Origin: JASLDZ01 sp964235945
GTDB lineage: Bacteria > Pseudomonadota > Alphaproteobacteria > Caulobacterales > Caulobacteraceae
Assembly (NCBI GenBank): GCA_964235945.1
Contig: CAXSDV010000007.1
Coordinates: 1-64,000, forward strand
Reading direction: 5' to 3'
DNA: 64,000 bases
Part shown: one piece after another, positions 1-8,074 of the stretch
Layout: every line of letters starts with the position of its first letter
Position numbering within the stretch: position 1 is the first letter of the stretch
The notes under the pieces: model-generated
Databases searched by the model: none
The model's input: only the letters and a program-made list of their open reading frames with translations
What the model was told of the DNA's origin: nothing
Translations under genes and position numbers: made by a program

Positions 1-2
1 CC

Positions 3-1340
3 ATGAGCGGACATTCCACCTACGAGCCGAAGACCGGGATCGAGCGCTGGCTCGACGCCCGGCTTCCGATCGTGCGCTTGGCCTACGACAGCGCCATCGA
101 CTTCCCGACGCCGAAGAACCTGAATTATTGGTACACTTTCGGCGGCATTTTGGCCGTGTGCCTCGTCACGCAGATCGTCACCGGCGTGATCCTGGCCATG
201 CACTACGTTCCGCACGTGGACTACGCCTTCAACAGCGTCGAACACATCATGCGCGACGTGAACCACGGCTGGATGATCCGCTACATCCACGCCAACGGCG
301 CCTCGATGTTCTTCTTGGCGGTGTACATCCACATCGCGCGCGGCCTCTACTACGGTTCCTACAAGGCGCCGCGGGAGGTGCTGTGGCTGCTGGGCTGCAT
401 CATCTATCTCCTGATGATGGCCACCGCCTTCATGGGCTACGTCCTGCCCTGGGGCCAGATGAGCTATTACGGCGCGGTGGTGATCACCTCGTTGTTCTCC
501 GCCTTCGACAAGATCATTCCCGGCCTGGGCACCGCCATCACCACTTGGCTGTGGGGCGGCTTCTCGGTGGACGACCCCACGCTGAACCGCTTCTTCGCCC
601 TGCACTACCTTTTGCCGTTCATGATCGCGGGCGTGGTGGCGCTGCACATTTGGGCGCTGCACGTGCCGGGCAACAACAACCCGACGGGCGTGCCGGTGAA
701 GTCCAAGGCCGACACGGTGCCCTTCCACCCGTACTACACGATCAAGGACGGGTTCGCGATCGTGTGCTTCTTCATCCTGTTCTCCTGGTTCGTGTTCTTC
801 GCTCCCGAAGCGCTCGGCCACGCCGACAATCAGATCCCGGCCAACCCGTTGCAGACGCCCGCGCACATCGTGCCCGAGTGGTACTTCCTGCCCTTCTACG
901 CCATGCTGCGCGCGGTGCCGGACAAGCTGTTCGGCGTGCTGACCATGTTCGGCGCCATCGCCTTGCTGTTCGCGGTGCCCTGGCTCGACACCTCCAAGGT
1001 GCGTTCCATGCGCTACCGCCCGGCGGCCCGCTACTTCTTCATCTTCTTCGTGCTCGCCACCTGCGGCCTGGGCTGGGCGGGGGCTAAGCTGCCGGACGAC
1101 GTGGTGATCCCCGTCGGCCGCGACGCGGTCACCGGCGCGCCCACCGGGCTCAACGTGGTGATGTTCTCGCGAATACTGGCGGTCTACTACTACGCGTACT
1201 TCCTGCTGGTGCTGCCGATCCTGGGCCTGCGCGAGCGTCCGTCCAAGGTGCCGGACACCATCTCCACGCCCGTGCTCAAGGGCGGGTCCGGTTCCGCCAT
1301 GCCCGTCGGCGCCTACGCCGCTCCCGAGAAGAAGGGTTGA
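3..1340 (+). CDS. petB: Cytochrome b of the bc1 complex
   Basis: This 445-residue integral membrane subunit carries the two b hemes and the quinol-oxidation (Qo) and quinone-reduction (Qi) sites of ubiquinol:cytochrome c oxidoreductase. Visible marks are the four heme-ligating histidines as two pairs 14 residues apart (H96/H110 and H201/H215), the Qo-site PEWY motif at about 291-294, and about eight hydrophobic segments. It is full length for an alphaproteobacterial cytochrome b. It starts at the second base pair of the window, so the expected upstream Rieske gene lies outside. Its stop codon is 5 bp before the ATG of cytochrome c1, so the two are co-transcribed. Confidence 0.97.
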   Translation: MSGHSTYEPKTGIERWLDARLPIVRLAYDSAIDFPTPKNLNYWYTFGGILAVCLVTQIVTGVILAMHYVPHVDYAFNSVEHIMRDVNHGWMIRYIHANGASMFFLAVYIHIARGLYYGSYKAPREVLWLLGCIIYLLMMATAFMGYVLPWGQMSYYGAVVITSLFSAFDKIIPGLGTAITTWLWGGFSVDDPTLNRFFALHYLLPFMIAGVVALHIWALHVPGNNNPTGVPVKSKADTVPFHPYYTIKDGFAIVCFFILFSWFVFFAPEALGHADNQIPANPLQTPAHIVPEWYFLPFYAMLRAVPDKLFGVLTMFGAIALLFAVPWLDTSKVRSMRYRPAARYFFIFFVLATCGLGWAGAKLPDDVVIPVGRDAVTGAPTGLNVVMFSRILAVYYYAYFLLVLPILGLRERPSKVPDTISTPVLKGGSGSAMPVGAYAAPEKKG

Positions 1341-1345
1341 TCTCT

Positions 1346-2200
1346 ATGCTGCGTCGTGCGCTCGCCGCCCTGGCGAGCCTGTGCCTCCTCGGTCTGGCCG
1401 CGGCTCCCGCCGTGGCCAAGACCAACGCTGAGGAGCCGAAGGACCTGCACTTCGCCGGTCAGAGCCTGCTGGGCAAGTTCGACCAGGAGCAGCTCCAGCG
1501 CGGGTTCAAGGTGTACTCGGAGGTTTGCTCGAGCTGCCACTCGATGAGCCTGCTCTACTACCGCAACCTCGCCCAGTCGGGCGGGCCCTTCTACGATCCC
1601 AAGCACCCCAACCCGATCGAGAGCCCTTACGCCAAGGCCATCGCCCTGGACGTGAAAGTGCCGGAGATCGACCCGGACACGGGCGACCCCACCACCCGCC
1701 CGGGCACCCCCGCCGACCACTTCAAGGCGCCCTTCCCCAACGAGGCGGCCGCCCGCGCCGCCAACGGCGGGGCGCTGCCGCCCGACCTGTCGGTGATCAC
1801 CCGCGCCCGCGAGGGCGGGGCCGCCTACGTCTACTCCCTGCTCTCCGGCTATCCCAAGGAGCCCCCCAAGGGCCTGACCGTGCCCGCGGGCAAGTACTAC
1901 AACCCCTACATGGCGGGAGATCTCAGCTCCTACTGGACCGGTCCGAAGGATAAGGTTCCCCCCGGCGGCTTCATCTCCATGCCGTTCCAGCTCACGCCCA
2001 ACCGGGTGACCTTCGACGACGGCGTGAAGGCCACCACCGACCAGGAGGCGCGGGACGTGTCGGCCTTCCTGGCCTGGGCCGCCGAGCCCAAGCAGATGGA
2101 GCGCAAGCAGACCGGCTTCGCGGTGATGATCTACCTGGTCCTGTTCGCCGTGGTGCTCTGGTTCTCCTACAAGCAGATCTGGCGCAACGTCGCCCACTGA
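1346..2200 (+). CDS. petC: Cytochrome c1 of the bc1 complex
   Basis: This is the membrane-anchored periplasmic c-type cytochrome that takes electrons from the Rieske protein and passes them to soluble or membrane cytochrome c. The protein has a signal peptide ending near AVA (residue 24), the heme-binding CSSCH at residues 61-65, a GFISMPFQL segment that probably holds the methionine sixth ligand, and one C-terminal membrane anchor. I chose the ATG 5 bp after the petB stop. An in-frame TTG at 1337 overlapping that stop is a weaker alternative. The heme must be attached by the Ccm system, of which ccmA and ccmB lie elsewhere in this window. Confidence 0.96.
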   Translation: MLRRALAALASLCLLGLAAAPAVAKTNAEEPKDLHFAGQSLLGKFDQEQLQRGFKVYSEVCSSCHSMSLLYYRNLAQSGGPFYDPKHPNPIESPYAKAIALDVKVPEIDPDTGDPTTRPGTPADHFKAPFPNEAAARAANGGALPPDLSVITRAREGGAAYVYSLLSGYPKEPPKGLTVPAGKYYNPYMAGDLSSYWTGPKDKVPPGGFISMPFQLTPNRVTFDDGVKATTDQEARDVSAFLAWAAEPKQMERKQTGFAVMIYLVLFAVVLWFSYKQIWRNVAH

Positions 2201-2207
2201 GGGCGAC

Positions 2208-3122
2208 GTGCGGCTTTCCGCAATGTTGGTGAGGCGTGCGCCGATCCGCGGGGTGGTGGTCGCCGCCTGCCTGGCGGCGGCGCCGGCCGCCGGGGCCGCC
2301 GGTCCCCCGCTCTCCTGGCCCGACCTGCTGGAGCGTCCCCGTCCCAAGCCGGACGCGGTGCTGAGCTATGCGCCGGGGCCGTCCCACACCGTCGACCTGT
2401 GGCGTCCCGTCGGGGCGGGACCCTTTGCGGTGGCCGTGCTGATCCACGGCGGTTGCTGGACCAAGTCGGTCGCCGACCACGGCTACTTCAACTACGCCGC
2501 CGCCGACCTGCGTGCGCGGGGCCTGGCGGTGTGGAACGTCGAGTACCGCGGGGTGGACGAGCCCGGCGGCGGCTACCCCGGCACCTACCAGGACGTGGGT
2601 CGGGCGCTCGACCTTCTGACGCGCGAGGCGCCGCGACTGCACCTGCGCCTGGACCGGGTCGTCGTGGCCGGCCACTCCGCCGGCGGGCAGCTGGCGCTCT
2701 GGGCCGCGGCGCGGGCGAAACTGCCGGTGAGCAGCCCGCTCCACGCCGACCATCCCCTGCGCGTCGACACGGTGGTCGACCTGGCGGGCTTGGCGGACTT
2801 GGAGCATGACCTTCACACCGCCTGCGGGGCCGAGCCGGTGCGGGCGATGGCCGGCCCCGAACGCCCCGGCGGCCGCTACGCCGACACCTCCCCCGCGGCG
2901 CTCGCGCCCTTGGGCGTCCCCACCGTCGTGCTCCACGGCCGGCAGGACCACACGGTGCCTCCGGCCGTCGGCGAAGCGTACGCCGCGCGCGCCCGGGCGG
3001 CGGGCGACCCGGTGGAGTTGCTGGAGCCGCCGGGCGCCCACGTGGAGGAGGTCGCTCCCGGGTCCGTGGCCTGGGCGCTGGCGGCCGACCGCATCACCGC
3101 AGTCTCGGAGAGGGCGCGATGA
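2208..3122 (+). CDS. Secreted alpha/beta hydrolase
   Basis: This is a 304-residue alpha/beta-hydrolase-fold protein with an N-terminal signal-like segment (about residues 1-31). Family marks are the oxyanion HGGCW motif, the nucleophile elbow GHSAGGQ (Ser about 157), a GRQDHTVP acidic-residue segment and the histidine in GAHVEEV, giving a complete Ser-Asp-His triad. It resembles the BD-FAE/kynurenine formamidase-like esterases, but the substrate cannot be told from sequence. The GTG start is favoured because GAGGG sits just upstream, whereas the ATG at 2223 has no such site. Its stop overlaps the mtnP start as ATGA. Confidence 0.85.
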   Translation: MRLSAMLVRRAPIRGVVVAACLAAAPAAGAAGPPLSWPDLLERPRPKPDAVLSYAPGPSHTVDLWRPVGAGPFAVAVLIHGGCWTKSVADHGYFNYAAADLRARGLAVWNVEYRGVDEPGGGYPGTYQDVGRALDLLTREAPRLHLRLDRVVVAGHSAGGQLALWAAARAKLPVSSPLHADHPLRVDTVVDLAGLADLEHDLHTACGAEPVRAMAGPERPGGRYADTSPAALAPLGVPTVVLHGRQDHTVPPAVGEAYAARARAAGDPVELLEPPGAHVEEVAPGSVAWALAADRITAVSERAR

Positions 3123-3991
3123 CCGACTGGGTGCTGGGGGTGATCGGCGGCTCCGGCCTGTACGACATCGACGGGCTGGAGGACCGGCGCCGGGTGGAGG
3201 TGGACACGCCCTGGGGCGCGCCGTCGGACGCGGTGCTGCACGGCCGCATCGGCCCCGTGGAACTGCGCTTCCTGCCCCGCCACGGACGCGGCCACGCCCT
3301 GTCGCCCAGCCACCTGAACTCTCGCGCCAACATCGACGCGCTGAAGCGGTGCGGCTGCACCGACCTGGTGTCGGTCTCGGCCGTGGGCTCCCTGCGCGAG
3401 GACCTCGCCCCCGGCATGTTCGTGGCGGTGGACCAGTTCGTCGACCGCACCTTCGCGCGGGAGAAGAGCTTCTTCGGCGAGGGCGTGGTGGCGCACGTGT
3501 CGATGGCCGACCCCGTGTGCGCGCGCCTGACGGCGCTGGCCGCCGCCGCGGCGCGCGAGGCGGGCGCGCAGGTGGTCGAGGGCGGGACCTACCTCGCCAT
3601 GGAGGGCCCGCAGTTCTCCACCCGCGCCGAGAGCGAGCTCTACCGCCGGTGGGGCTGCGACGTGATCGGCATGACCGCCATGCCCGAGGCCAAGCTCGCC
3701 CGCGAGGCCGAGCTGCCCTACGCCTGCATCTCCATGGTCACCGACTATGACGGCTGGCGCGTGGAGGAGGCCGGCGTGGAGGTGAGCCACATCCTGGAGG
3801 TGCTGGGCGCCAACGCCGCCAAGGGCCGCGGACTCGTGCTGGCCCTGGCCCGCGCCCTGGCGGCCACGCCGCGCACGCCCTCGCCCCACGACACGGCGCT
3901 GGAGCACGCGATCATCACCCCGACCGCCCACCGGGACGGCGCACTGGTCGCCAAGCTGGACGCGGTGGCCGGCCGCGTGCTCGGCCGCTAA
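3119..3991 (+). CDS. mtnP: S-methyl-5'-thioadenosine phosphorylase
   Basis: The enzyme cleaves methylthioadenosine (a polyamine and SAM by-product) with phosphate to adenine and methylthioribose-1-phosphate. The N-terminal GVIGGSGLYDIDGL phosphate-binding segment, the GGTYLAMEGPQFSTRAES substrate-binding region and the GMTAMPEAKLARE motif are all diagnostic of the MTAP branch of the purine nucleoside phosphorylase family. The length of 290 residues is normal. The adenine released can be salvaged directly by apt, the next gene, so the pair forms a small salvage unit. Confidence 0.95.
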   Translation: MTDWVLGVIGGSGLYDIDGLEDRRRVEVDTPWGAPSDAVLHGRIGPVELRFLPRHGRGHALSPSHLNSRANIDALKRCGCTDLVSVSAVGSLREDLAPGMFVAVDQFVDRTFAREKSFFGEGVVAHVSMADPVCARLTALAAAAAREAGAQVVEGGTYLAMEGPQFSTRAESELYRRWGCDVIGMTAMPEAKLAREAELPYACISMVTDYDGWRVEEAGVEVSHILEVLGANAAKGRGLVLALARALAATPRTPSPHDTALEHAIITPTAHRDGALVAKLDAVAGRVLGR

Positions 3992-4041
3992 GGACCGCAC
4001 GACGCGGGCAGACGGGGCCGCGCCCCTTGCCGAGGACCTCC

Positions 4042-4569
4042 ATGAATCTCCGCGACGCCGTGCGCACCATTCCGGACTATCCCAAGCCCGGGATCATGTT
4101 CCGCGACATCACCACGCTCCTGGGCGACGCGCGGGCGTTCCGCCGGGCGGTGGACGAACTGGTCCAGCCCTTCGCCGGGACCAAGATCGACAAGGTGGCG
4201 GGGGTGGAGGCGCGCGGCTTCATCCTGGGCGGGGCGGTGGCGCACCAGCTCTCCGCGGGCTTCGTGCCCGTGCGCAAGAAAGGCAAGCTGCCCCACCAGG
4301 TGGTGGCGATGGAGTACGCGCTGGAATACGGCTCGGACGTCATCGAGATGCACGTGGACGCGGTGCGCCCGGGCGAGCGCGTGGTGCTGGTGGACGACCT
4401 GATCGCCACCGGCGGCACGGCGCAGGCCGCGGTCAAGCTGCTGCGCGAGGCGGGGGCGGTGGTGGAGTCGGCCTGCTTCGTGGTCGACTTGCCCGAACTG
4501 GGCGGCCGCGCCCGGCTGGAGGCGCTGGGAGTGGAGGTGTCGACCCTGGTGGCCTTCGAGGGGCATTGA
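4042..4569 (+). CDS. apt: Adenine phosphoribosyltransferase
   Basis: Apt converts adenine and PRPP to AMP in the cytoplasm. The 175-residue protein has the PRPP-binding motif VVLVDDLIATGGTA near residue 117 and the conserved IPDYPKPGIMFRDITTLL start of the family. The ATG at 4042 is used because the family normally begins just before this segment and because GAGGA lies 5 bases upstream. A TTG at 4027 would add five residues. Its position 50 bp after mtnP suggests coupling of adenine production and recapture. Confidence 0.95.
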   Translation: MNLRDAVRTIPDYPKPGIMFRDITTLLGDARAFRRAVDELVQPFAGTKIDKVAGVEARGFILGGAVAHQLSAGFVPVRKKGKLPHQVVAMEYALEYGSDVIEMHVDAVRPGERVVLVDDLIATGGTAQAAVKLLREAGAVVESACFVVDLPELGGRARLEALGVEVSTLVAFEGH

Positions 4570-4652
4570 GCGCGCGCGCCCTTCCGGGGTCCGCGGCGGC
4601 TCCCTAAGTCCGTCCTACGGCGGGGAAGCGCTCCGCCCGCGGACGAGGGAGC

Positions 4653-5132
4653 ATGGGCGACCGATCGATCCACACGCCCGCTTGGCGGCGGTTCAAGCGC
4701 ATGCAGGGCGCGGCCTGCCTGTTCTCGGCGGGCGTTTACGCGGCCGCGGCGCTGCACGCCTGGCGCCTGGTGGCGGCGCCCGTGGACGTCAAGCGGCTGT
4801 TCACCCTCGTCTTTCCCGCCGTCTACTTCATGGGCGCGCTGGTGGCTCCCCTGCAGATCACGCCCGTGCGGCGCTGGCTCAAGCGTTACACGTGGCTGAG
4901 CTTCGCCGCGGGTTTCGGGCAGACGCCGGTGTCGGTCGTGACGGGGCTGGGCGTGTTGGCGGCGGCGGCCGGGCTGATCTACCTGCAGATCGGGACCGCC
5001 TCCCACGGAGGTCGCTACCCCGCGGGCCTGTTCTCCGCCTATGCGGCGGGGGTGGGCGTGCTCTGCGCCCAGGCCCTGTTGGCCGTGCGGCTGGAGCGAG
5101 AGCCCAAGGTGCGCCAGATCATCGAGCGTTGA
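4653..5132 (+). CDS. Small four-helix membrane protein, unknown function
   Basis: I do not recognise a named family for this 159-residue protein. It has a short basic N-terminus, then about four hydrophobic segments (near residues 17-35, 48-66, 85-110 and 120-145), and ends in a charged cytoplasmic-looking tail. The ATG is preceded by a GAGGGAG ribosome site. It lies downstream of apt in the same direction and is followed by a 278-bp gap before the chemotaxis operon, so it probably ends the first transcription unit. Confidence 0.75.
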   Translation: MGDRSIHTPAWRRFKRMQGAACLFSAGVYAAAALHAWRLVAAPVDVKRLFTLVFPAVYFMGALVAPLQITPVRRWLKRYTWLSFAAGFGQTPVSVVTGLGVLAAAAGLIYLQIGTASHGGRYPAGLFSAYAAGVGVLCAQALLAVRLEREPKVRQIIER

Positions 5133-5410
5133 ACGCACGTCGGTGGGCGCTGCGAAGGGCTCCGCGCTTTGCGACGATGAGCAAGGCGGACGAAACCGCG
5201 TTGTTGATATAGTTTTACCCGACACGCGTGCGGGTCGCCGCACAAGATGTCGCACCCGTTCGGGCTAAAGCTCTCCTTTACTCGCGCCTCACTACAAATG
5301 GTGAAGTCGCCGCATCCCGTCGTCAACGTCAATTTCGGGTTGTGGCCTGACATCATCAGCCTGGACCTCGCCCGGCGGGGTGACCAGGGCGTTGCGGGAG
5401 GGGTGAGGCC
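5133..5410 (+). promoter_or_regulatory. Leader region of the chemotaxis operon
   Basis: This is a 278-bp non-coding stretch with a noticeably AT-richer core (about 5200-5345) than the surrounding genes. It lies directly upstream of the first gene of a 9-kb co-directional operon, so it must hold that operon's promoter. I could not identify convincing -35/-10 elements, a CtrA box or a sigma-54 site. The mcp ribosome site (GGGAGGGGTGAGG) lies at its right end. Confidence 0.5.
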
Positions 5411-7357
5411 GTGAAGCTTGAAAACCTGAGCATCGGCAAGAAGCTGATGGCGGGGTTCGGAGCCACCTTGGCGGCGGTGACCGCCATGTGCCTGGCCGTG
5501 CTCTACATCCAGATCGACGGATCGAACACGACGCAGTTGAGCATCAAGTCCTACGTCGTCAACGACGATCTCGACCAGGCGATCGGCCTGATGAACGACA
5601 TGAACGCCTCCTTGCGCGGCTTGGTGTTCATCAAGTCTCCCCGGTTCGTGAAGAAGTACCAGGACGCGGTCGACAAGCTGGACGGCGTGATGGCCGAAGC
5701 GCGCAGGAACGCCGCGACCCAACCCGATATCCTGGCGGACATCGACCAACTCGACGCGGCCATGCGCGACTGGCGCAGGGACGTGGCGGATCCGACCGTC
5801 GCCGCCGCCCTGTCTCCCGGGGCGGCCGCCGGAGCCGAGGCGCTCGCCCGGTCCGACCTGCAGCTCGCGCGCTTCAACGCCTTCCGCACCATCGCCGGCC
5901 AAGTGGACGCGAAGGTCGACCGGTGGGTCGCCGACCTGCACGCCAAGCAGGACGCGGCGGCCGCGCGGCTGCGTCTCTCGGTGATCCTGGGCGCGGCGGC
6001 CGTGCTGACGATCACCCTGGGCGCCCTGGTCGTGCTGACCCGCGGCATCGCCCGACCCGTGGTCAACATGACGCGCAACATGGGCCGCATCGCGGGCGGC
6101 GTCACCGACGTCGACATCCCCTGCCGCTTCCGCAAGGACGAGTTCGGCGGCATGGGCCAAGCGCTGGAGACCTTCCGCCTGGCCGCCATCGACCGCGTCC
6201 GCCTGGAGCGCGAGGCCGCCGAAACGCTCACCCTCACCGAGGAGGAGCGCACCCGCGGCGCGGCGGAAAGCGCCCGCATCCGCCGCCTGTCGGACGCGGT
6301 GGTGGCCGAAACCGCCCGCGGCCTGTCGGCGCTGGCCCAAGGCGACCTGACCTTCCGGATGACGGCGGACGTGCCGGATGAAGTGTCGGGCCTGCGCACG
6401 CTCAAGGACGACCTCAACGCCGCCCTGGCCCAACTGGGCGAGGTGATGATGAGCGTGGCCGTCAATGCGGAGGCCATGCGCACGGGCACCGGCGAGATCG
6501 GCCAAGCGGCCGACGACCTTTCGCGCCGCACCGAGCAGCAGGCGGCGAGCCTGGAGCAGACGGCCGCCGCGCTGGACGAGATCACCGCCACGGTGAGGAA
6601 GACCGCCGAGGGCGCCAACCAGGCGCGCGAGGTGGTCGGCTCGGCCCGCAACGACGCGGAGCGCTCGGGCAAGGTGGTCGGCGACGCGGTGACCGCCATG
6701 AGCGCCATCGAGGGCTCGGCGCGTCAGATCGGCCAGATCATCGGAGTGATCGACGAGATCGCTTTCCAGACCAACCTCCTGGCGCTCAACGCCGGGGTCG
6801 AGGCGGCGAGGGCGGGGGACGCGGGCCGAGGCTTCGCGGTGGTGGCGAGCGAGGTGCGTGCGCTGGCCCAACGCTCGGCGGACGCGGCCAAGGAGATCAA
6901 GGGGCTGATCTCCGCCTCCTCCCAGCAGGTGGAGCGCGGCGTGCAGCTCGTGGGCGAGACCGGGCGGGCGCTGACGCGCATCGTGGACCAGGTCGGCCAG
7001 ATCAGCGGCGTGGTGGCCGAGATCGCCGCCTCCGCCCAGGAGCAGGCGGCCGGGCTCCAGCAGGTGAACACCGCGGTCAACCAGATGGACCAGGTCACCC
7101 AGCAGAACGCCGCCATGGTCGAACAGTCCACCGCCGCCAGCCACGCCCTGGCGGGCGAGGCGCAGGAGCTCAGCCGCCTGGTGGAGCGCTTCCGCCTGGA
7201 CGCCGCCCCCGTGGGCGCGACCGCGACGGCGCCCGTGCGCCGGTCGGCCGCCCCGCGCTCCGTCGCCGCGGCGACCCGTCCCGCGCTCAGGACCTTCGGC
7301 CGGGGCGGCGCGGCCCCGGCGCCCGTGGCGAGCGCCGACGCTTGGGAGGAGTTCTGA
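5411..7357 (+). CDS. Methyl-accepting chemotaxis protein (McpA-like)
   Basis: This 648-residue transmembrane chemoreceptor opens the chemotaxis operon. TM1 (about 12-34) and TM2 (about 187-209) bracket a periplasmic helical sensor of about 150 residues. A HAMP domain follows (about 207-260), then a second HAMP-like stretch and the cytoplasmic signalling hairpin, with the conserved tip EIAFQTNLLALNAGVEAARA around 449-468. The C-terminus ends in DAWEEF, the kind of tail that docks the CheR methyltransferase and CheB in other bacteria. Start is GTG with a strong purine-rich site. Position matches mcpA of the Caulobacter che1 operon. The ligand is unknown. Confidence 0.93.
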   Translation: MKLENLSIGKKLMAGFGATLAAVTAMCLAVLYIQIDGSNTTQLSIKSYVVNDDLDQAIGLMNDMNASLRGLVFIKSPRFVKKYQDAVDKLDGVMAEARRNAATQPDILADIDQLDAAMRDWRRDVADPTVAAALSPGAAAGAEALARSDLQLARFNAFRTIAGQVDAKVDRWVADLHAKQDAAAARLRLSVILGAAAVLTITLGALVVLTRGIARPVVNMTRNMGRIAGGVTDVDIPCRFRKDEFGGMGQALETFRLAAIDRVRLEREAAETLTLTEEERTRGAAESARIRRLSDAVVAETARGLSALAQGDLTFRMTADVPDEVSGLRTLKDDLNAALAQLGEVMMSVAVNAEAMRTGTGEIGQAADDLSRRTEQQAASLEQTAAALDEITATVRKTAEGANQAREVVGSARNDAERSGKVVGDAVTAMSAIEGSARQIGQIIGVIDEIAFQTNLLALNAGVEAARAGDAGRGFAVVASEVRALAQRSADAAKEIKGLISASSQQVERGVQLVGETGRALTRIVDQVGQISGVVAEIAASAQEQAAGLQQVNTAVNQMDQVTQQNAAMVEQSTAASHALAGEAQELSRLVERFRLDAAPVGATATAPVRRSAAPRSVAAATRPALRTFGRGGAAPAPVASADAWEEF

Positions 7358-7359
7358 GC

Positions 7360-7698
7360 GTGGCCCCCTGCGCCCCACGGCCCCTGGCCCTGCCCGCGGT
7401 GATGGACCTGGCCGCCGCCGGCCCCCTGCACGCCGGCCTCCTCCTCCGACTGGGCGCACCCCTGGAGGTGGACGCCTCCGAGGTGCGCCGGCTGGGCGGG
7501 CTTTGCCTGCAGGTGCTGCTGGCCGCCCGCGCCCGCTGGTCGGCCGACGGCGCGCCCTTCCACGTGTCGAACCCCTCGCCCGAGTTCGCGGAGGGGCTGG
7601 CGCTTTTCGGCGCGCGCGCCCTGCTCGCCGGCGAGGCCTCGACCGATCCCGTTCCCACCGATGCAGGGGCCGACGCGCCCGCGGAGCTTACGGCATGA
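7360..7698 (+). CDS. STAS-domain chemotaxis protein (CheX-type of Caulobacter)
   Basis: This is a short protein (112 residues from the GTG at 7360) with the features of a single STAS domain: a hydrophobic strand, the DASEVRRLGGLCLQVLL motif expected at the family's binding helix, and FHVSNPSPEFAEGL. The serine of the SNPSPEF segment lies downstream of the usual anti-sigma-antagonist phosphosite, so phospho-regulation is uncertain. It sits between mcp and cheY exactly where Caulobacter has its gene called cheX, which is unrelated to the CheX phosphatase of Thermotoga. A start at ATG 7402 is possible. Its end overlaps the next gene. Confidence 0.75.
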   Translation: MAPCAPRPLALPAVMDLAAAGPLHAGLLLRLGAPLEVDASEVRRLGGLCLQVLLAARARWSADGAPFHVSNPSPEFAEGLALFGARALLAGEASTDPVPTDAGADAPAELTA

Positions 7699-8060
7699 CG
7701 AAGACCGTGCTGACCGTCGACGACAGCCGCACCATGCGCGACATGCTGCGCCTGGCCCTGTGCGACGCGGGCTACACCGTGGTGCAGGCGGTGGACGGGC
7801 TGGACGGCTTGGCCGTGCTGGAGCGCGAGACGCCCGACGTCATCGTCACCGACATCAACATGCCGCGCATGGACGGCTTCGGCTTCATTGAAGCGGTGCG
7901 CGCCGACGCCGGCCGCCGCGCCACCCCCATCCTCGTGCTCACCACCGAGAGCGACGCGGAGAAGAAGGCGCGCGCCCGCGCCGCCGGGGCCACGGGCTGG
8001 ATCGTCAAGCCCTTCAACCCCGACAAGCTGGTGGACGCCATCCGCCGCGTCGCGGCCTGA
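7695..8060 (+). CDS. cheY: CheY-type single-domain response regulator 1
   Basis: This 121-residue stand-alone receiver domain has a complete active site: D9 and D10, phosphoacceptor D53 in TDINMPRMDG, Thr-Thr in LVLTTE, and the lysine of IVKPF. It has no output domain, so it works by protein-protein contact, most likely with the flagellar switch or as a phosphate sink for CheA. It lies just before cheA as in other alphaproteobacterial che operons. The start overlaps the stop of the STAS gene. Confidence 0.93.
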   Translation: MTKTVLTVDDSRTMRDMLRLALCDAGYTVVQAVDGLDGLAVLERETPDVIVTDINMPRMDGFGFIEAVRADAGRRATPILVLTTESDAEKKARARAAGATGWIVKPFNPDKLVDAIRRVAA

Positions 8061-8074
8061 AGGAGCGCCGCGCC

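Noticed and set aside
1313..3041. Long minus-strand open frames opposite petC and the hydrolase
   Set aside because: They are typical shadow frames in very GC-rich DNA; the plus-strand proteins have clear family motifs.
4589..4644. Terminator formed by GTCCGCGG and CCGCGGAC after apt
   Set aside because: The stem is only 8 bp with a loop of about 40 bases, too weak to call.
5263..5300. Sigma-28 flagellar promoter (CTAAAG followed by GCC) before mcp
   Set aside because: The -10-like part does not match and Caulobacterales, as far as I know, do not use FliA for this operon.
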